A stretch of 49,970 nucleotides of DNA, taken from Oppiella nova (taxonomy: Eukaryota > Arthropoda > Arachnida > Sarcoptiformes > Oppiidae). The position numbers and the translations under genes are program-made. Positions 37,047 through 45,450 of the stretch are shown here, in pieces (positions within the stretch are counted from its first letter, which is position 1; each line of letters starts with the position of its first letter). Below the pieces are notes generated by a model, which saw only the letters and a list, made by a program, of their open reading frames with translations, was not told where the DNA came from and did not search any database. Location of the stretch: the NCBI GenBank assembly GCA_905397405.1, contig CAJPVJ010000057.1, positions 1 through 49,970 on the forward strand, given 5' to 3'.

Positions 37047-37895
37047 ATGCAAGTTGAACAATTAAGTTGCAATATCGGTGCAGAATTGTTGGGGGTCAAT
37101 CTGGCAGATGCCATTGACGATGATGGGCTATTTACTGAAATTCGTCAGAATTTGTTAAAGCATCGGGTTTTATTTTTAAGAGATCAAAACCTAAGCCGAG
37201 CTGAACATGTAGCATTTGCTGAGCGCTTTGGACAACTAGAAAGTCATCCAGCTGTTGGAAGTCATCCAGAGCATCCTGGGCTGGTACAAATTTATAAAAG
37301 CCCAGAGAGCCCAATTGATCGTTATGAAAATGCTTGGCATAGCGATGCAAGCTGGCGCAAAGTTCCGCCAATGGGTTGTGTACTACGTTGTATTGAATGT
37401 CCGACAGTGGGTGGAGATACCATGTGGACCAATATGGTGATGGCCTATGAAAATCTACCCGTAGAAATCAAAACAAAAATTGCAAATTTACGCGCCTATC
37501 ACAGTATTGAAGCCAGTTTTGGCGCAATGATGCCGATTGAAAAACGTTTGGCATTAAAAGAACAATTCCCCGATGCAGAACATCCTGTGGTACGTACGCA
37601 TCCTGAAACGGGTGAGAAGATTCTTTATGTCAACGCCTTTACCACTCATTTTAGTAATTACCATACCAAAGAACACGTCCGTTTTGGACAAGATGCCAAC
37701 CCCGGTGCAACCGATTTACTGCGTTATTTAATTACCCAAGCCTATATTCCTGAGTACCAAGTTCGTTGGAGTTGGAAGCCGAATAGTATCGCAATTTGGG
37801 ACAACCGCAGTACACAACATTATGCCGTAATGGACTATCCACCATGTCATCGAAAAATGGAACGGGCAGGCATTATTGGTGATGCAACTTACTAA
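37047..37895 (+). CDS. TauD/TfdA-family Fe(II)/2-oxoglutarate dioxygenase
   Basis: 282 residues. Metal ligands are the HxD in AWHSDASW and the distal His in RSTQHYAVMDY; the 2-oxoglutarate-binding Arg is probably in RKMERAGI. The N-terminus MQVEQLSCNIGAELLGVNLA is the family start; AGGGA lies 6 bases before ATG 37047, so TTG 37032 is not used. Family members hydroxylate a carbon next to sulfonate, sulfate, aryloxy or amine groups so that the group falls off (taurine, alkylsulfate, 2,4-D). The substrate here is unknown. Being next to a COG2855 exporter gene, release of sulfite from an organosulfonate is an attractive inference. Confidence 0.92.
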   Translation: MQVEQLSCNIGAELLGVNLADAIDDDGLFTEIRQNLLKHRVLFLRDQNLSRAEHVAFAERFGQLESHPAVGSHPEHPGLVQIYKSPESPIDRYENAWHSDASWRKVPPMGCVLRCIECPTVGGDTMWTNMVMAYENLPVEIKTKIANLRAYHSIEASFGAMMPIEKRLALKEQFPDAEHPVVRTHPETGEKILYVNAFTTHFSNYHTKEHVRFGQDANPGATDLLRYLITQAYIPEYQVRWSWKPNSIAIWDNRSTQHYAVMDYPPCHRKMERAGIIGDATY

Positions 37896-37953
37896 GCTGA
37901 GCAGTTAACGATTTAATCCAAACCCTAATTTTAAAATACATATGGAGATGTTT

Positions 37954-39006
37954 ATGCAATTCTTTGATGACTCATTGCACCCTGAAAACATGGACAAAGT
38001 GGTGATTACGGTAGCGCCTTATGGGCCTGAATGGATGCCTGAGGATTTTCCTGAAGATATTCCTGTAACCATGCAAGAACAAATTCAAAAAGCGGTAGAG
38101 TGCTATGAAGCAGGTGCTTCAGTCCTCCATTTGCATGTCCGAGAGCTGGATGGGAAAGGCTCGAAACGTCTGTCTAAGTTTAATGAACTCATTGCCGGTG
38201 TGCGCGAAGCGGTGCCTGATATGATCATTCAAGTGGGTGGATCAATTTCTTTTGCCCCAGAAAGTGAAGGTGAAGCTGCAATTTGGTTAAGCGATGATAC
38301 GCGGCATATGTTGGCCGAATTAATGCCAAAACCAGACCAAGTAACCGTAGCGATCAATACCACTCAAATGAATATTATGGAGTTGCTCTATCCTGAATAT
38401 TTAGAAGGCACTTCTTTGGCACATCCAGCAATTCAGGCAGCTTATGCAGAAATGACAGTACCTGCAGGTCCAGCTTGGGTTGCAGAGCATTTAAAGCGTT
38501 TAACTGAAAATGGCATTCAACCGCATTTCCAATTAACTGGGATGCATGGTTTAGAAACGCTGGAACGTATGGTGCGTAAAGGGCTGTATAAAGGTCCGTT
38601 GAATCTAACCTGGATTGGAATTGGTGGTGGTTTTGATGGGCCAAATCCTTTTAACTTCTTTAACTTTATTCATCGCGTACCTGATGGTTGTACTTTAACT
38701 TCAGAGTCTTTACTTAAAAATGTTTTGCCGTTTAACACCATGTCAATGGCGATGGGCTTACATGCACGCGTCGGAAATGAAGACACCATTATTGATCATC
38801 AAGGTCAGCGTTTTTCTTCAGTACAGCAGATTCAACAGACCGTGCGTATTGCCCATGAATTAGGTCGTGAAGTTGCATCAGGTAAAGAAGCACGTGAAAT
38901 TTATCGTATTGGCGTGCAATACGACACGATTGAAGAAACTTTGTTGGAAAATGGTATGGCGCCCAATCGTAAAGCAGGTCAAAAGGGTGTTCCACAGCGT
39001 AAATAA
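37954..39006 (+). CDS. BKACE-family beta-keto acid cleavage enzyme
   Basis: 350 residues, DUF849/BKACE superfamily (Kce-like). Such enzymes condense a beta-keto acid with acetyl-CoA and split it into acetoacetate and a new acyl-CoA, using a divalent metal bound by HxH. Seen: VVITVAPYGPEWMPED, VLHLHVRELDG (metal His pair and Arg), IIQVGGSISF, GIGGGFDGPNPFN, GNEDTIIDHQG. It is longer than the ~275-310 residues common in the family. Start: ATG 37954 preceded by GGAG; ATG 37942 lacks a site. It places a beta-keto acid on the pathway of this operon. Known substrates include 3-keto-5-aminohexanoate and dehydrocarnitine. Confidence 0.92.
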   Translation: MQFFDDSLHPENMDKVVITVAPYGPEWMPEDFPEDIPVTMQEQIQKAVECYEAGASVLHLHVRELDGKGSKRLSKFNELIAGVREAVPDMIIQVGGSISFAPESEGEAAIWLSDDTRHMLAELMPKPDQVTVAINTTQMNIMELLYPEYLEGTSLAHPAIQAAYAEMTVPAGPAWVAEHLKRLTENGIQPHFQLTGMHGLETLERMVRKGLYKGPLNLTWIGIGGGFDGPNPFNFFNFIHRVPDGCTLTSESLLKNVLPFNTMSMAMGLHARVGNEDTIIDHQGQRFSSVQQIQQTVRIAHELGREVASGKEAREIYRIGVQYDTIEETLLENGMAPNRKAGQKGVPQRK

Positions 39007-39049
39007 TGATTTGAGCCAAAAGGATTTTTGATTCAAACAGTGAGAAAAA

Positions 39050-39083
39050 GATGATTACGTTACTGTGAAGTCGCGTAGTCATC
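39050..39083 (+). other. hairpin before the MFS gene
   Basis: GATGATTACG paired with CGTAGTCATC (one G-T pair) in the 116-bp gap between the BKACE and transporter genes. No T-run follows, so it is more likely an RNA processing or stability element than a terminator. Confidence 0.4.
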
Positions 39084-39122
39084 AAAAATGAATGAGAAAT
39101 TATAAAAACACAAGGAGAACGT

Positions 39123-40466
39123 ATGGATGCGCATCAATATTCAAGTCCTGCGGACGGTGTAGATACTTCGGTTGGCATTCCACGTAAATATGCATGGTTG
39201 GTTTTTGCACTGACATTTGGTTTGTTGATTTCTGACTATATGTCACGGCAAGTCTTAAATGCAGTATTCCCACTGATCAAAAGTGAATGGGCTTTGACAG
39301 ACAGCCAACTTGGATTATTAAGTGGAATTGTGGCCTTGATGGTGGGTTTATTAACCTTACCTTTGTCGATCTTGGCAGATCGTTTTGGCAAAGTAAAAAG
39401 CTTAACTTTGATGGCCGTGTTATGGAGTATGGCAACCTTAGGCTGTGCAATTGCTGAAAGTTATCAACATATGTTTATTGCCCGATTTATGGTGGGTGTT
39501 GGCGAAGCTGCCTATGGCAGTGTCGGGATTGCTGTTGTTGTATCGGTTTTTCCTCGTGATATGCGTGCAACTTTAGCAAGTGCTTTTATGGCAGGTGGTG
39601 TGTTTGGCTCATTCTTAGGCATGGCTTTAGGCGGTGTAATGGCTGAACATTTTGGCTGGCGTTGGGCATTTGGTGGAATGGCAGTCTTTGGGCTGATTCT
39701 GGCATTTTTATATCCTATTGTGGTTAAAGAAAACAAGATAGGAACCGTTCAAGGCAAAATTAAGACCCAACAGAAACAGGAGAAGTCGAGAAGTCCTTTA
39801 CGATCAATTTATTCAAGTCGGTCTGTGATCGCCACTTATATTGGCAGTGGCTTGCAATTGTTTGTGGGTGGCACGGTCATCGTTTGGCTTCCCAGTTATC
39901 TCAATCGATATTACGGATTGGGGACAGATAAAGCGGGGCTGGTCGCGGCAATGGTTGTACTCAGTAGTGCAGTTGGCACGATTTTATGTGGGATGTTATG
40001 TGATCGTTTAGGACGAGATCGACCAGACCGAAAAGTCAGTTTAGCGATTGCATTTTGTTTGATCGGTTGTGTGTTGTTATCCATTGCTTTTGCCATGTCT
40101 GTCGGAAATGCTCAATTGATCATGATTTGTATTGGGATGTTTATCGCATTGGGTACCAATGGACCATCCAGCGCAATGGTTGCCAACCTAACACATCATT
40201 CTGTACATAGCACAGCATTTGCAACATTAACTTTGGCAAATAATTTTCTCGGCTTAGCTTTAGGGCCGTTAGTAATTGGAAAGCTATCTGACGTGATTGG
40301 TTTACACCATGCTTTTCAATTGATGCCTCTGATGAGCATTGTGGCTGCTGCCGTATTCTTCTATGCAAAACGCCATTATGCCCATGATATTAAAAAATTT
40401 AATGCACAAGCAGCACAACAAGGTCAAACAGTACAAGCACAGTCATGCAATATGGGTAATCAGTAA
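39123..40466 (+). CDS. MFS transporter
   Basis: 447 residues, about 12 membrane helices in two halves, with the MFS motif A as ADRFGKVKS after helix 2, DYMSRQVLNAVFPLIKSEW in helix 1 (an anion:cation symporter/ACS-like look), and CDRLGRDRPDRK in the second half. A strong AAGGAG lies before the ATG. It is in the middle of the catabolic operon and probably imports the substrate, a small organic acid, through the inner membrane. Stop and next start overlap (TAATG), showing coupling with the DsbA-like gene. Confidence 0.92.
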   Translation: MDAHQYSSPADGVDTSVGIPRKYAWLVFALTFGLLISDYMSRQVLNAVFPLIKSEWALTDSQLGLLSGIVALMVGLLTLPLSILADRFGKVKSLTLMAVLWSMATLGCAIAESYQHMFIARFMVGVGEAAYGSVGIAVVVSVFPRDMRATLASAFMAGGVFGSFLGMALGGVMAEHFGWRWAFGGMAVFGLILAFLYPIVVKENKIGTVQGKIKTQQKQEKSRSPLRSIYSSRSVIATYIGSGLQLFVGGTVIVWLPSYLNRYYGLGTDKAGLVAAMVVLSSAVGTILCGMLCDRLGRDRPDRKVSLAIAFCLIGCVLLSIAFAMSVGNAQLIMICIGMFIALGTNGPSSAMVANLTHHSVHSTAFATLTLANNFLGLALGPLVIGKLSDVIGLHHAFQLMPLMSIVAAAVFFYAKRHYAHDIKKFNAQAAQQGQTVQAQSCNMGNQ

Positions 40467-41119
40467 TGACGCGTAAAATGAATATTGAAGTTTTTTTTGA
40501 TTTTATCTGTCCTTGGTGTTTGATTGGAAAACGTCATTTACAGACTGCGATTCAAAAATTAAAACAAAGTGATCCAGATGTTGTGGTCAATATCCAGTGG
40601 CGTGGTGTACAGCTTTTACCCCATATTCCACTGGTGGGTGTTCCTTTTGATGCCTTTTATTTACAACGATTAGGCAGTTCAACAGCCGTTCGAATGCGTC
40701 AAACTCAAGTTCGTCAAGCCGCGAAAGCGGTCAATGTCGATATTGATTTTGATCGGATTCGTCGTATGCCAAACACAGCTATGGCACATCATTTTTTTGC
40801 AAATATTTCAAAAGTATATCATTCAGATCAAAGTGAGCGATTTTTAGATGCGCTATTCACAGCCTATTTTCATCATTCGGAAAATATAGGCGAGTTAGCA
40901 ACATTGCAGAAAATAGCCATGTATTGCGGTTTTGCGGATGAGGTGGTTGAAGGTATTTTAGCAAAACCATTCGTTCCTTTTATCTCAGCAGATACAGGGG
41001 GTAAAGGGGTACCATATTTTGTTTTTGATGGAAGTTTTGCAATGGCAGGAGCGCAACCTGCAAGTGCACTTTATCAAGCAATGCTGGAAACGCTTCAAAC
41101 ACAAGGACAAATGGTATGA
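40466..41119 (+). CDS. DsbA-family (FrnE/HCCA-isomerase-like) cytoplasmic oxidoreductase
   Basis: 217 residues, thioredoxin fold with a CPWC active site (FFDFICPWCLIGKRHL) and the helical insert of the FrnE / 2-hydroxychromene-2-carboxylate isomerase group. TGGKGVPYFVFDGSFAMAGAQP gives the cis-Pro loop and C-terminus. No signal peptide, so unlike true DsbA it stays in the cytoplasm; related proteins act as thiol-disulfide enzymes or glutathione-dependent isomerases in ring degradation. Overlaps the transporter gene upstream and the Rieske gene downstream (ATGA). Confidence 0.9.
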   Translation: MTRKMNIEVFFDFICPWCLIGKRHLQTAIQKLKQSDPDVVVNIQWRGVQLLPHIPLVGVPFDAFYLQRLGSSTAVRMRQTQVRQAAKAVNVDIDFDRIRRMPNTAMAHHFFANISKVYHSDQSERFLDALFTAYFHHSENIGELATLQKIAMYCGFADEVVEGILAKPFVPFISADTGGKGVPYFVFDGSFAMAGAQPASALYQAMLETLQTQGQMV

Positions 41120-41445
41120 GCTTGCGTTTTCAAGTTCCTCAAGAAAAAATCCCAACTTTAGGCAATCGATCCTTTTTGATGATTGGTGACCGATCCCTGA
41201 TTTTATTTAATATTGCTGAACAATTTTATGCGATTAATGACAGTTGTCCACATCAGGGTGCCTCATTACTCAGTGGGAAATTAGAAGGCAGGGTAATTCA
41301 ATGTTGTGCACATGGTTTACGTTTTGACTTGGCAAATGGTTATTTACTCAATTCAACACAGCTACAAGTTCAATCATATCCAGTAGAAGTGATTGGCGAA
41401 AATGTTTTTATTGGTTTAGATTGTGGAGTAGCGCTAGATGAGTAA
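41116..41445 (+). CDS. small Rieske-type [2Fe-2S] protein
   Basis: 109 residues. The Rieske cluster motif is complete: CPHQG (Cys-x-His) and CCAHG (Cys-x2-His) 17 residues apart. This is a stand-alone ferredoxin, similar in size to those of aromatic dioxygenase systems or NirD-like proteins. No oxygenase large subunit or reductase gene is near, so its partner is unclear; it might pass electrons to the quinone-oxidoreductase-like protein or an unlinked oxygenase. Starts inside the stop of the DsbA-like gene (ATGA) and ends overlapping the exporter gene by 8 bp. Confidence 0.9.
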   Translation: MSLRFQVPQEKIPTLGNRSFLMIGDRSLILFNIAEQFYAINDSCPHQGASLLSGKLEGRVIQCCAHGLRFDLANGYLLNSTQLQVQSYPVEVIGENVFIGLDCGVALDE

Positions 41446-42448
41446 ATTAGATTCTATGGCTTGGCAGCCACGGCTAAGTGCACTCATGCCTGGATTTATT
41501 GTCAGTACTGTGGTTGCCGCTGCGGCCTGTTTTTTATCTGAGCATTATGGTGCACCAGTGATGTTATTCGCTTTGTTGCTTGGGATGGGCGTGAACTTTC
41601 TTGCAACAGAAGGAAAGTGTAAAGCGGGTATCGAATTTACTGCGCGAGAAGTATTGCGTTTTGGGATCGCCTTACTCGGAATGCGAATTACCCTTGAGCA
41701 AATGACTGCGCTAGGTTGGCAGCCCATTGTTTTGGTCATTTCATTGGTCGTCATTACCATTCTTGCTTCAGTCATCGCAGCAAAAGTGCTCGGGTTTAAT
41801 AAATTTTTCGGTATGCTGACTGGTGGCGCGACAGCGATCTGTGGAGCTTCCGCAGCATTGGCCTTGTCTGCAGCTTTACCCAGTCATCCACAAAAAGAAA
41901 AAGCAACCTTATTCACCGTCATTGGAGTATCTGCACTTTCAACTTTAGCAATGATTGTTTATCCCATGATTGCGCAATGGTTGGAATTGAAACCACAACA
42001 TGCAGGGATTTTTTTAGGTGCAACCATCCATGATGTCGCCCAAGTGGTGGGGGCAGGTTATAGTATGTCTACAGAAACTGGCGATACTGCAACAGTGGTG
42101 AAATTGATGCGAGTTGCCATGCTTTTACCTGTCATCATCTGTGCAGCCATGATTACCCGTATGCAAGGCGTACCCTCTACGGGCAAAAGACCGCCATTAT
42201 TGCCTTGGTTTGCAGTAGGATTTTTAATTCTTGCCTGTATAAATAGTACTGGATGGGTACCTACAGTTGTTCAAACAGGAATGAATGAATTATCTCGTTG
42301 GTGTCTGATTATTTCGATTAGTGCGCTAGGAATGAAAACACAATTAAAAGAGTTAGCAACGGTGGGTATTAAACCGATCCTGCTGATGATTGGAGAAAGC
42401 GTTTTTCTGGTATTGTTGGTACTCAGCCTGATGCATTGGTTATTTTAG
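41438..42448 (+). CDS. YeiH/COG2855-family putative sulfate (sulfite) exporter
   Basis: 336 residues, roughly 10 membrane helices. MLFALLLGMGVNFLA, FGIALLGMRITLEQM, GGATAICGASAALALSAALP and GATIHDVAQVVGAGYSMS are the conserved blocks of the UPF0324/YeiH family. Members of this family have been proposed as sulfite or sulfate exporters in sulfonate-degrading bacteria, though most are uncharacterised. It is the last gene of the operon, joined by overlap to the Rieske gene, and is the main hint that the pathway releases a sulfur oxyanion. A strong terminator follows. Confidence 0.9.
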   Translation: MSKLDSMAWQPRLSALMPGFIVSTVVAAAACFLSEHYGAPVMLFALLLGMGVNFLATEGKCKAGIEFTAREVLRFGIALLGMRITLEQMTALGWQPIVLVISLVVITILASVIAAKVLGFNKFFGMLTGGATAICGASAALALSAALPSHPQKEKATLFTVIGVSALSTLAMIVYPMIAQWLELKPQHAGIFLGATIHDVAQVVGAGYSMSTETGDTATVVKLMRVAMLLPVIICAAMITRMQGVPSTGKRPPLLPWFAVGFLILACINSTGWVPTVVQTGMNELSRWCLIISISALGMKTQLKELATVGIKPILLMIGESVFLVLLVLSLMHWLF

Positions 42449-42462
42449 TCGAGCTTTGATTT

Positions 42463-42518
42463 AACAAAAGTTTTGCAAGGTACAAGGTTAAAGTTGGTCT
42501 CCGCAAAACTTTTGTTTT
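42463..42518. terminator. intrinsic terminator between the catabolic operon and the AraC gene
   Basis: Perfect 14-bp stem AACAAAAGTTTTGC / GCAAAACTTTTGTT with a 26-base loop and T residues; lies between convergent genes and probably serves both. Confidence 0.85.
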
Positions 42519-42579
42519 AAGTGGCTTTTCGTATTATTGTTCTGATGTTAATACCAAGTTAGTCGTACCTTGATTGAAT

Positions 42580-43635
42580 TTATAGCGCATTTTCATCAAT
42601 GATCTCAGCCTTATTATGGGTACGCCAAGCATTCGGTGTTATACCAAATTGACCGATAAACCATCGTGTAAAAGAGCTTGGCATAGAGTAACCAAGAATA
42701 TCTGAAACTTGAGCCAGTGAATAATTGATATTTCTTAAATAGCGAAATACCAAATTTCTGCGGACATCATTCATTAATTCACTAAAATTTGTATGTGCAG
42801 CTTCTAGACGCCGTTGCAGCGTTCTGACATTGACTTCATGGGTCTGCGCGACTTGATCAATTGTGGCACGTCCCATCGGTAAAAGCAGATAGATACTTTT
42901 ACGGATATCAAAAATAAGTGATGATTCATTGTCTTTTTGTAAGATGTCAATATCGAGATAGCGCTGTGCATGGTTTGCCATTGCTGTATTTGCTTGAGGA
43001 TTGATTTTATCAAGCTCTGATGATGAGCAGACAATACCATTAAACTCGCTACCAAATTCAAGTGAACTTCCAAAAACACGTTGATGCACTGTTAAGTCTT
43101 TTGGTGAATCGTGGGTAAAATGAATACTTAATGGGTGCCATTTTTGAGCTAATAATGCAGCACAAAAACGATGGGTAATCCCCAAAGCCAATTCAATCGC
43201 TTGACGACTATACTTTGCTGAAGCAGAAATCACTTCTACCCGAATAATCACGGTTTTTCCAACTTCTTCTATATATATTTCAAGCGCGTTATTGATGATA
43301 TTTCGGTATCTTACAATTGTTTTTAAGGCATCACGTAACGTCTGTTGATAGCTTAATAATAGGCTTAGCTCACCAAAATCAGCAATTTGACGTTGTTCGG
43401 CCATATGTAGACCAAACACTTCACAACCACTGATTTGAGCAGATTGCTCTAATAGTGTCATGACTTTGTCGACGGAAATACGTTGTTTTGAATCATTTAA
43501 TTGAGCAGAATAAATTCCAGCATCAGATAATAAATGGTATGGATTAAGGTCTAATTGTCGGCTTACATCCAGATAATTCTTGAGTACCGCTGTATGTGCA
43601 AGAGGAACCAATTTACACTCTCCTTGTCTTTTCAT
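42580..43635 (-). CDS. AraC-family regulator with Arabinose_bd-type sensor domain
   Basis: 351 residues. The N-terminal ~220 residues form the PF12625-like sensor (LLSDAGIYSAQLNDSKQRIS, ADFGELSLLLSYQQTLRDAL), and the C-terminal ~100 residues hold the two helix-turn-helices of AraC (DQVAQTHEVNVRTLQRRLEA and LAQVSDILGYSMPSSFTRWF). Such regulators often activate lipid, sterol or amino-acid derivative catabolism. The gene is convergent with the seven-gene operon and points away from the OmpW-like gene's start. A 13-bp direct repeat with 21-bp spacing upstream of the OmpW-like and hydrolase genes is a candidate binding site, so those genes, rather than the operon, may be its target. Confidence 0.9.
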   Translation of the reverse strand: MKRQGECKLVPLAHTAVLKNYLDVSRQLDLNPYHLLSDAGIYSAQLNDSKQRISVDKVMTLLEQSAQISGCEVFGLHMAEQRQIADFGELSLLLSYQQTLRDALKTIVRYRNIINNALEIYIEEVGKTVIIRVEVISASAKYSRQAIELALGITHRFCAALLAQKWHPLSIHFTHDSPKDLTVHQRVFGSSLEFGSEFNGIVCSSSELDKINPQANTAMANHAQRYLDIDILQKDNESSLIFDIRKSIYLLLPMGRATIDQVAQTHEVNVRTLQRRLEAAHTNFSELMNDVRRNLVFRYLRNINYSLAQVSDILGYSMPSSFTRWFIGQFGITPNAWRTHNKAEIIDENAL

Positions 43636-44010
43636 TAACCGTCCTGGTCAATACACCACTGTTTGAAGACTGTACCAATACGCATTTATAAAAAGTTTTT
43701 GCGTATGTGTAATCTCAATAATTTTATCAAAATTTTTTAAAAAGCATCTCAATTCATTACACATTGAGATGATTGAAATAGAGTATCAAATTTGTTTAAC
43801 AAAGAGGAGTGTTTTAAAAGGACTGCACTTTATTGAGTAAAGAACAGCCTTTTAAAACGTATTAATGTGCGACACAACTTAGGGATATTGCTTACACATT
43901 AATTCTTTTAGATGGGGCATTGCGACTCATATCGGATTGTAGATATTTAGTACACAATATTTTTAAAATTAAATGATCGGTAGATATAGGGCTACGATCA
44001 ATCCATTTAA
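43636..44010. other. intergenic region with two strong hairpins
   Basis: 375 bp between the AraC start and the OmpW-like stop. Hairpin 1: CATCTCAAT / ATTGAGATG, 9-bp perfect stem, 43745-43771. Hairpin 2: GTTTTAAAAGG-CTG paired with CAG-CCTTTTAAAAC, 43811-43858, one bulged base and a 19-base loop. Neither has a clear T-run on the minus strand. They may be 3' ends of the OmpW-like message, a small RNA, or elements in the AraC leader. No protein gene seen. Confidence 0.5.
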
Positions 44011-45108
44011 TTAAAAACGATAGCCTACCCCAAGATATGTGACCAAAGGATCTAAATCAATTTTTGTCGTGGACTTGATCAATTGGGTACCTGTCGATGT
44101 ATCTGTGACAGTCACAGTTGCTACATTATTAAAGTTTGGCATATAACTTAAAGATCCAGTGGTAAACCAACGATCGGTTAAATCAAAGGTAAATCCTGCT
44201 GTGAGTACTGGTGCAAAGGCATCACTGGTTTTAACTTTAACTTTTGGTGTCGCTGTTGAACTGCCTTGACCACCGTGCAATGCTTCACCCGCTCGATCAT
44301 TGAGGATATTATCAATCATATAACCTGCTTGAATAAGGTCTTGTTCTACACCGCCATTGAGCTTTAACTTATTAAAATGACCATATACAACACCCGCGCC
44401 AACAAAAGGTCGGAACTTATCTTGTCCTGAAGCGCCAAAATGATATTTAACTGTTGCTGCAGGCGTCCATGCAGTTACTTCTGCAACTTTGCCATGTGCA
44501 TCAAGATCGGTAATTAAGGTATCTTTTAGCAGTTTTAAACCATTTAAATAGGTCGGTGGTGTGCCTTTTCCGGGAGTATTGGCAGTGGAAAGTGCCGAAG
44601 CTCTAATTTCTCCTACGCCATCAATATCAATTTTTGGTGGGATACCACCGACTAATTCAAGTGATACATGATCATTTACAAAGTAGCTTAGAGTTAAACC
44701 CAATGTATCGGTATCCGCGACTTCCATTCCACCTTGAGCGGTATAATCAGAAATACCTGTGATATCCGATCTGGCTCCGGTGGTCAGACTTGCTGGAACT
44801 TTATAATTGGGGTCTGCTTTACCATTTTTGATAAAAGTATTTAATAAAAGCCCACCCATTCCCTTAATTTCAGATGCATTGGTTTCGTAGTTGGCAATAT
44901 CACTTCCCCATAATGATGATCCAACGCCATAGCTGCCACCTTCTACAACACTGGTTGTTACATGTGTTGAATTGGCTTTGCCTTGAGGCATGACATGCAT
45001 CCAGCCTGCACTGACAGCCCAGCGTTTAGAGGTTGTAGAATCCGCATAACATAAATGAGTTGTTAATAGACATGCCAATGGCACAGCTATTCTACAAATT
45101 TGATTCAT
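44011..45108 (-). CDS. OmpW-family outer-membrane protein
   Basis: 365 residues, longer than classic OmpW (about 210). Signal peptide MNQICRIAVPLACLLTTHLC ending at YAD. Barrel blocks typical of OmpW: RWAVSAGWMHVMPQGKANS, LTLSYFVNDHVSLELVGGIP, PAATVKYHFGASGQDKFRPF, GAGVVYGHF, and terminal VTYLGVGYRF with the last Phe. The extra length lies in long loops (~55-120 and ~270-300). Start: Met at 45108 has AAGGA 7 bases upstream; ATG 45129 lies in front of that site. OmpW-type barrels let hydrophobic small molecules through. The gene shares a 342-bp control region with the hydrolase gene, so they are probably co-regulated. Confidence 0.9.
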   Translation of the reverse strand: MNQICRIAVPLACLLTTHLCYADSTTSKRWAVSAGWMHVMPQGKANSTHVTTSVVEGGSYGVGSSLWGSDIANYETNASEIKGMGGLLLNTFIKNGKADPNYKVPASLTTGARSDITGISDYTAQGGMEVADTDTLGLTLSYFVNDHVSLELVGGIPPKIDIDGVGEIRASALSTANTPGKGTPPTYLNGLKLLKDTLITDLDAHGKVAEVTAWTPAATVKYHFGASGQDKFRPFVGAGVVYGHFNKLKLNGGVEQDLIQAGYMIDNILNDRAGEALHGGQGSSTATPKVKVKTSDAFAPVLTAGFTFDLTDRWFTTGSLSYMPNFNNVATVTVTDTSTGTQLIKSTTKIDLDPLVTYLGVGYRF

Positions 45109-45450
45109 TTTAATTTCCTTGTAGTTCACTTTTTTGGGGTTTCAGCGGATCCTTTCTGAAACACGGCCCCATTATTAAAGTTGGCATTGGTTAAAGCAAT
45201 CTCACTCATTTCATTAATAATATTCAGATTTTTAATGAATAAATAAGTGAATTTTAAAATAAAACAATTAAATCAATCTCTTATAATTTTATAACCCCAT
45301 GCTCGAATGCTTTATTGGAGCAGTCATTTGTCATCAAATGAAAAGCAGTTGTCATCAAATGTACATCACCAAGATCAACTAAACCGTATTGTGAATAAGC
45401 AATTTATAGAATTCATCTTCATTCATTTGGCGAAAACTTAAGGTAGATCA
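45109..45450. promoter_or_regulatory. divergent control region of the OmpW-like and hydrolase genes
   Basis: 342 bp containing a hairpin GTTTCAG / CTGAAAC (45139-45162) in the OmpW-like leader and the tandem TTGTCATCAAATG repeats at 45328 and 45349. Promoters for both genes must lie here. Confidence 0.6.
45328..45361. promoter_or_regulatory. tandem 13-bp direct repeat, candidate AraC-family binding sites
   Basis: TTGTCATCAAATG occurs exactly at 45328-45340 and again at 45349-45361; the starts are 21 bp apart, two helical turns, so both copies face the same side of the DNA. AraC-family activators typically bind such tandem half-sites. The first copy is also an inverted repeat CATTTG-TCAT-CAAATG. 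It stands 90 bp before the hydrolase start and 220 bp before the OmpW-like start. Confidence 0.7.

Noticed and set aside
41116-41445. Rieske gene as part of a ring-hydroxylating dioxygenase
   Set aside because: No alpha-subunit or reductase gene is in the operon; the protein is a stand-alone small ferredoxin.
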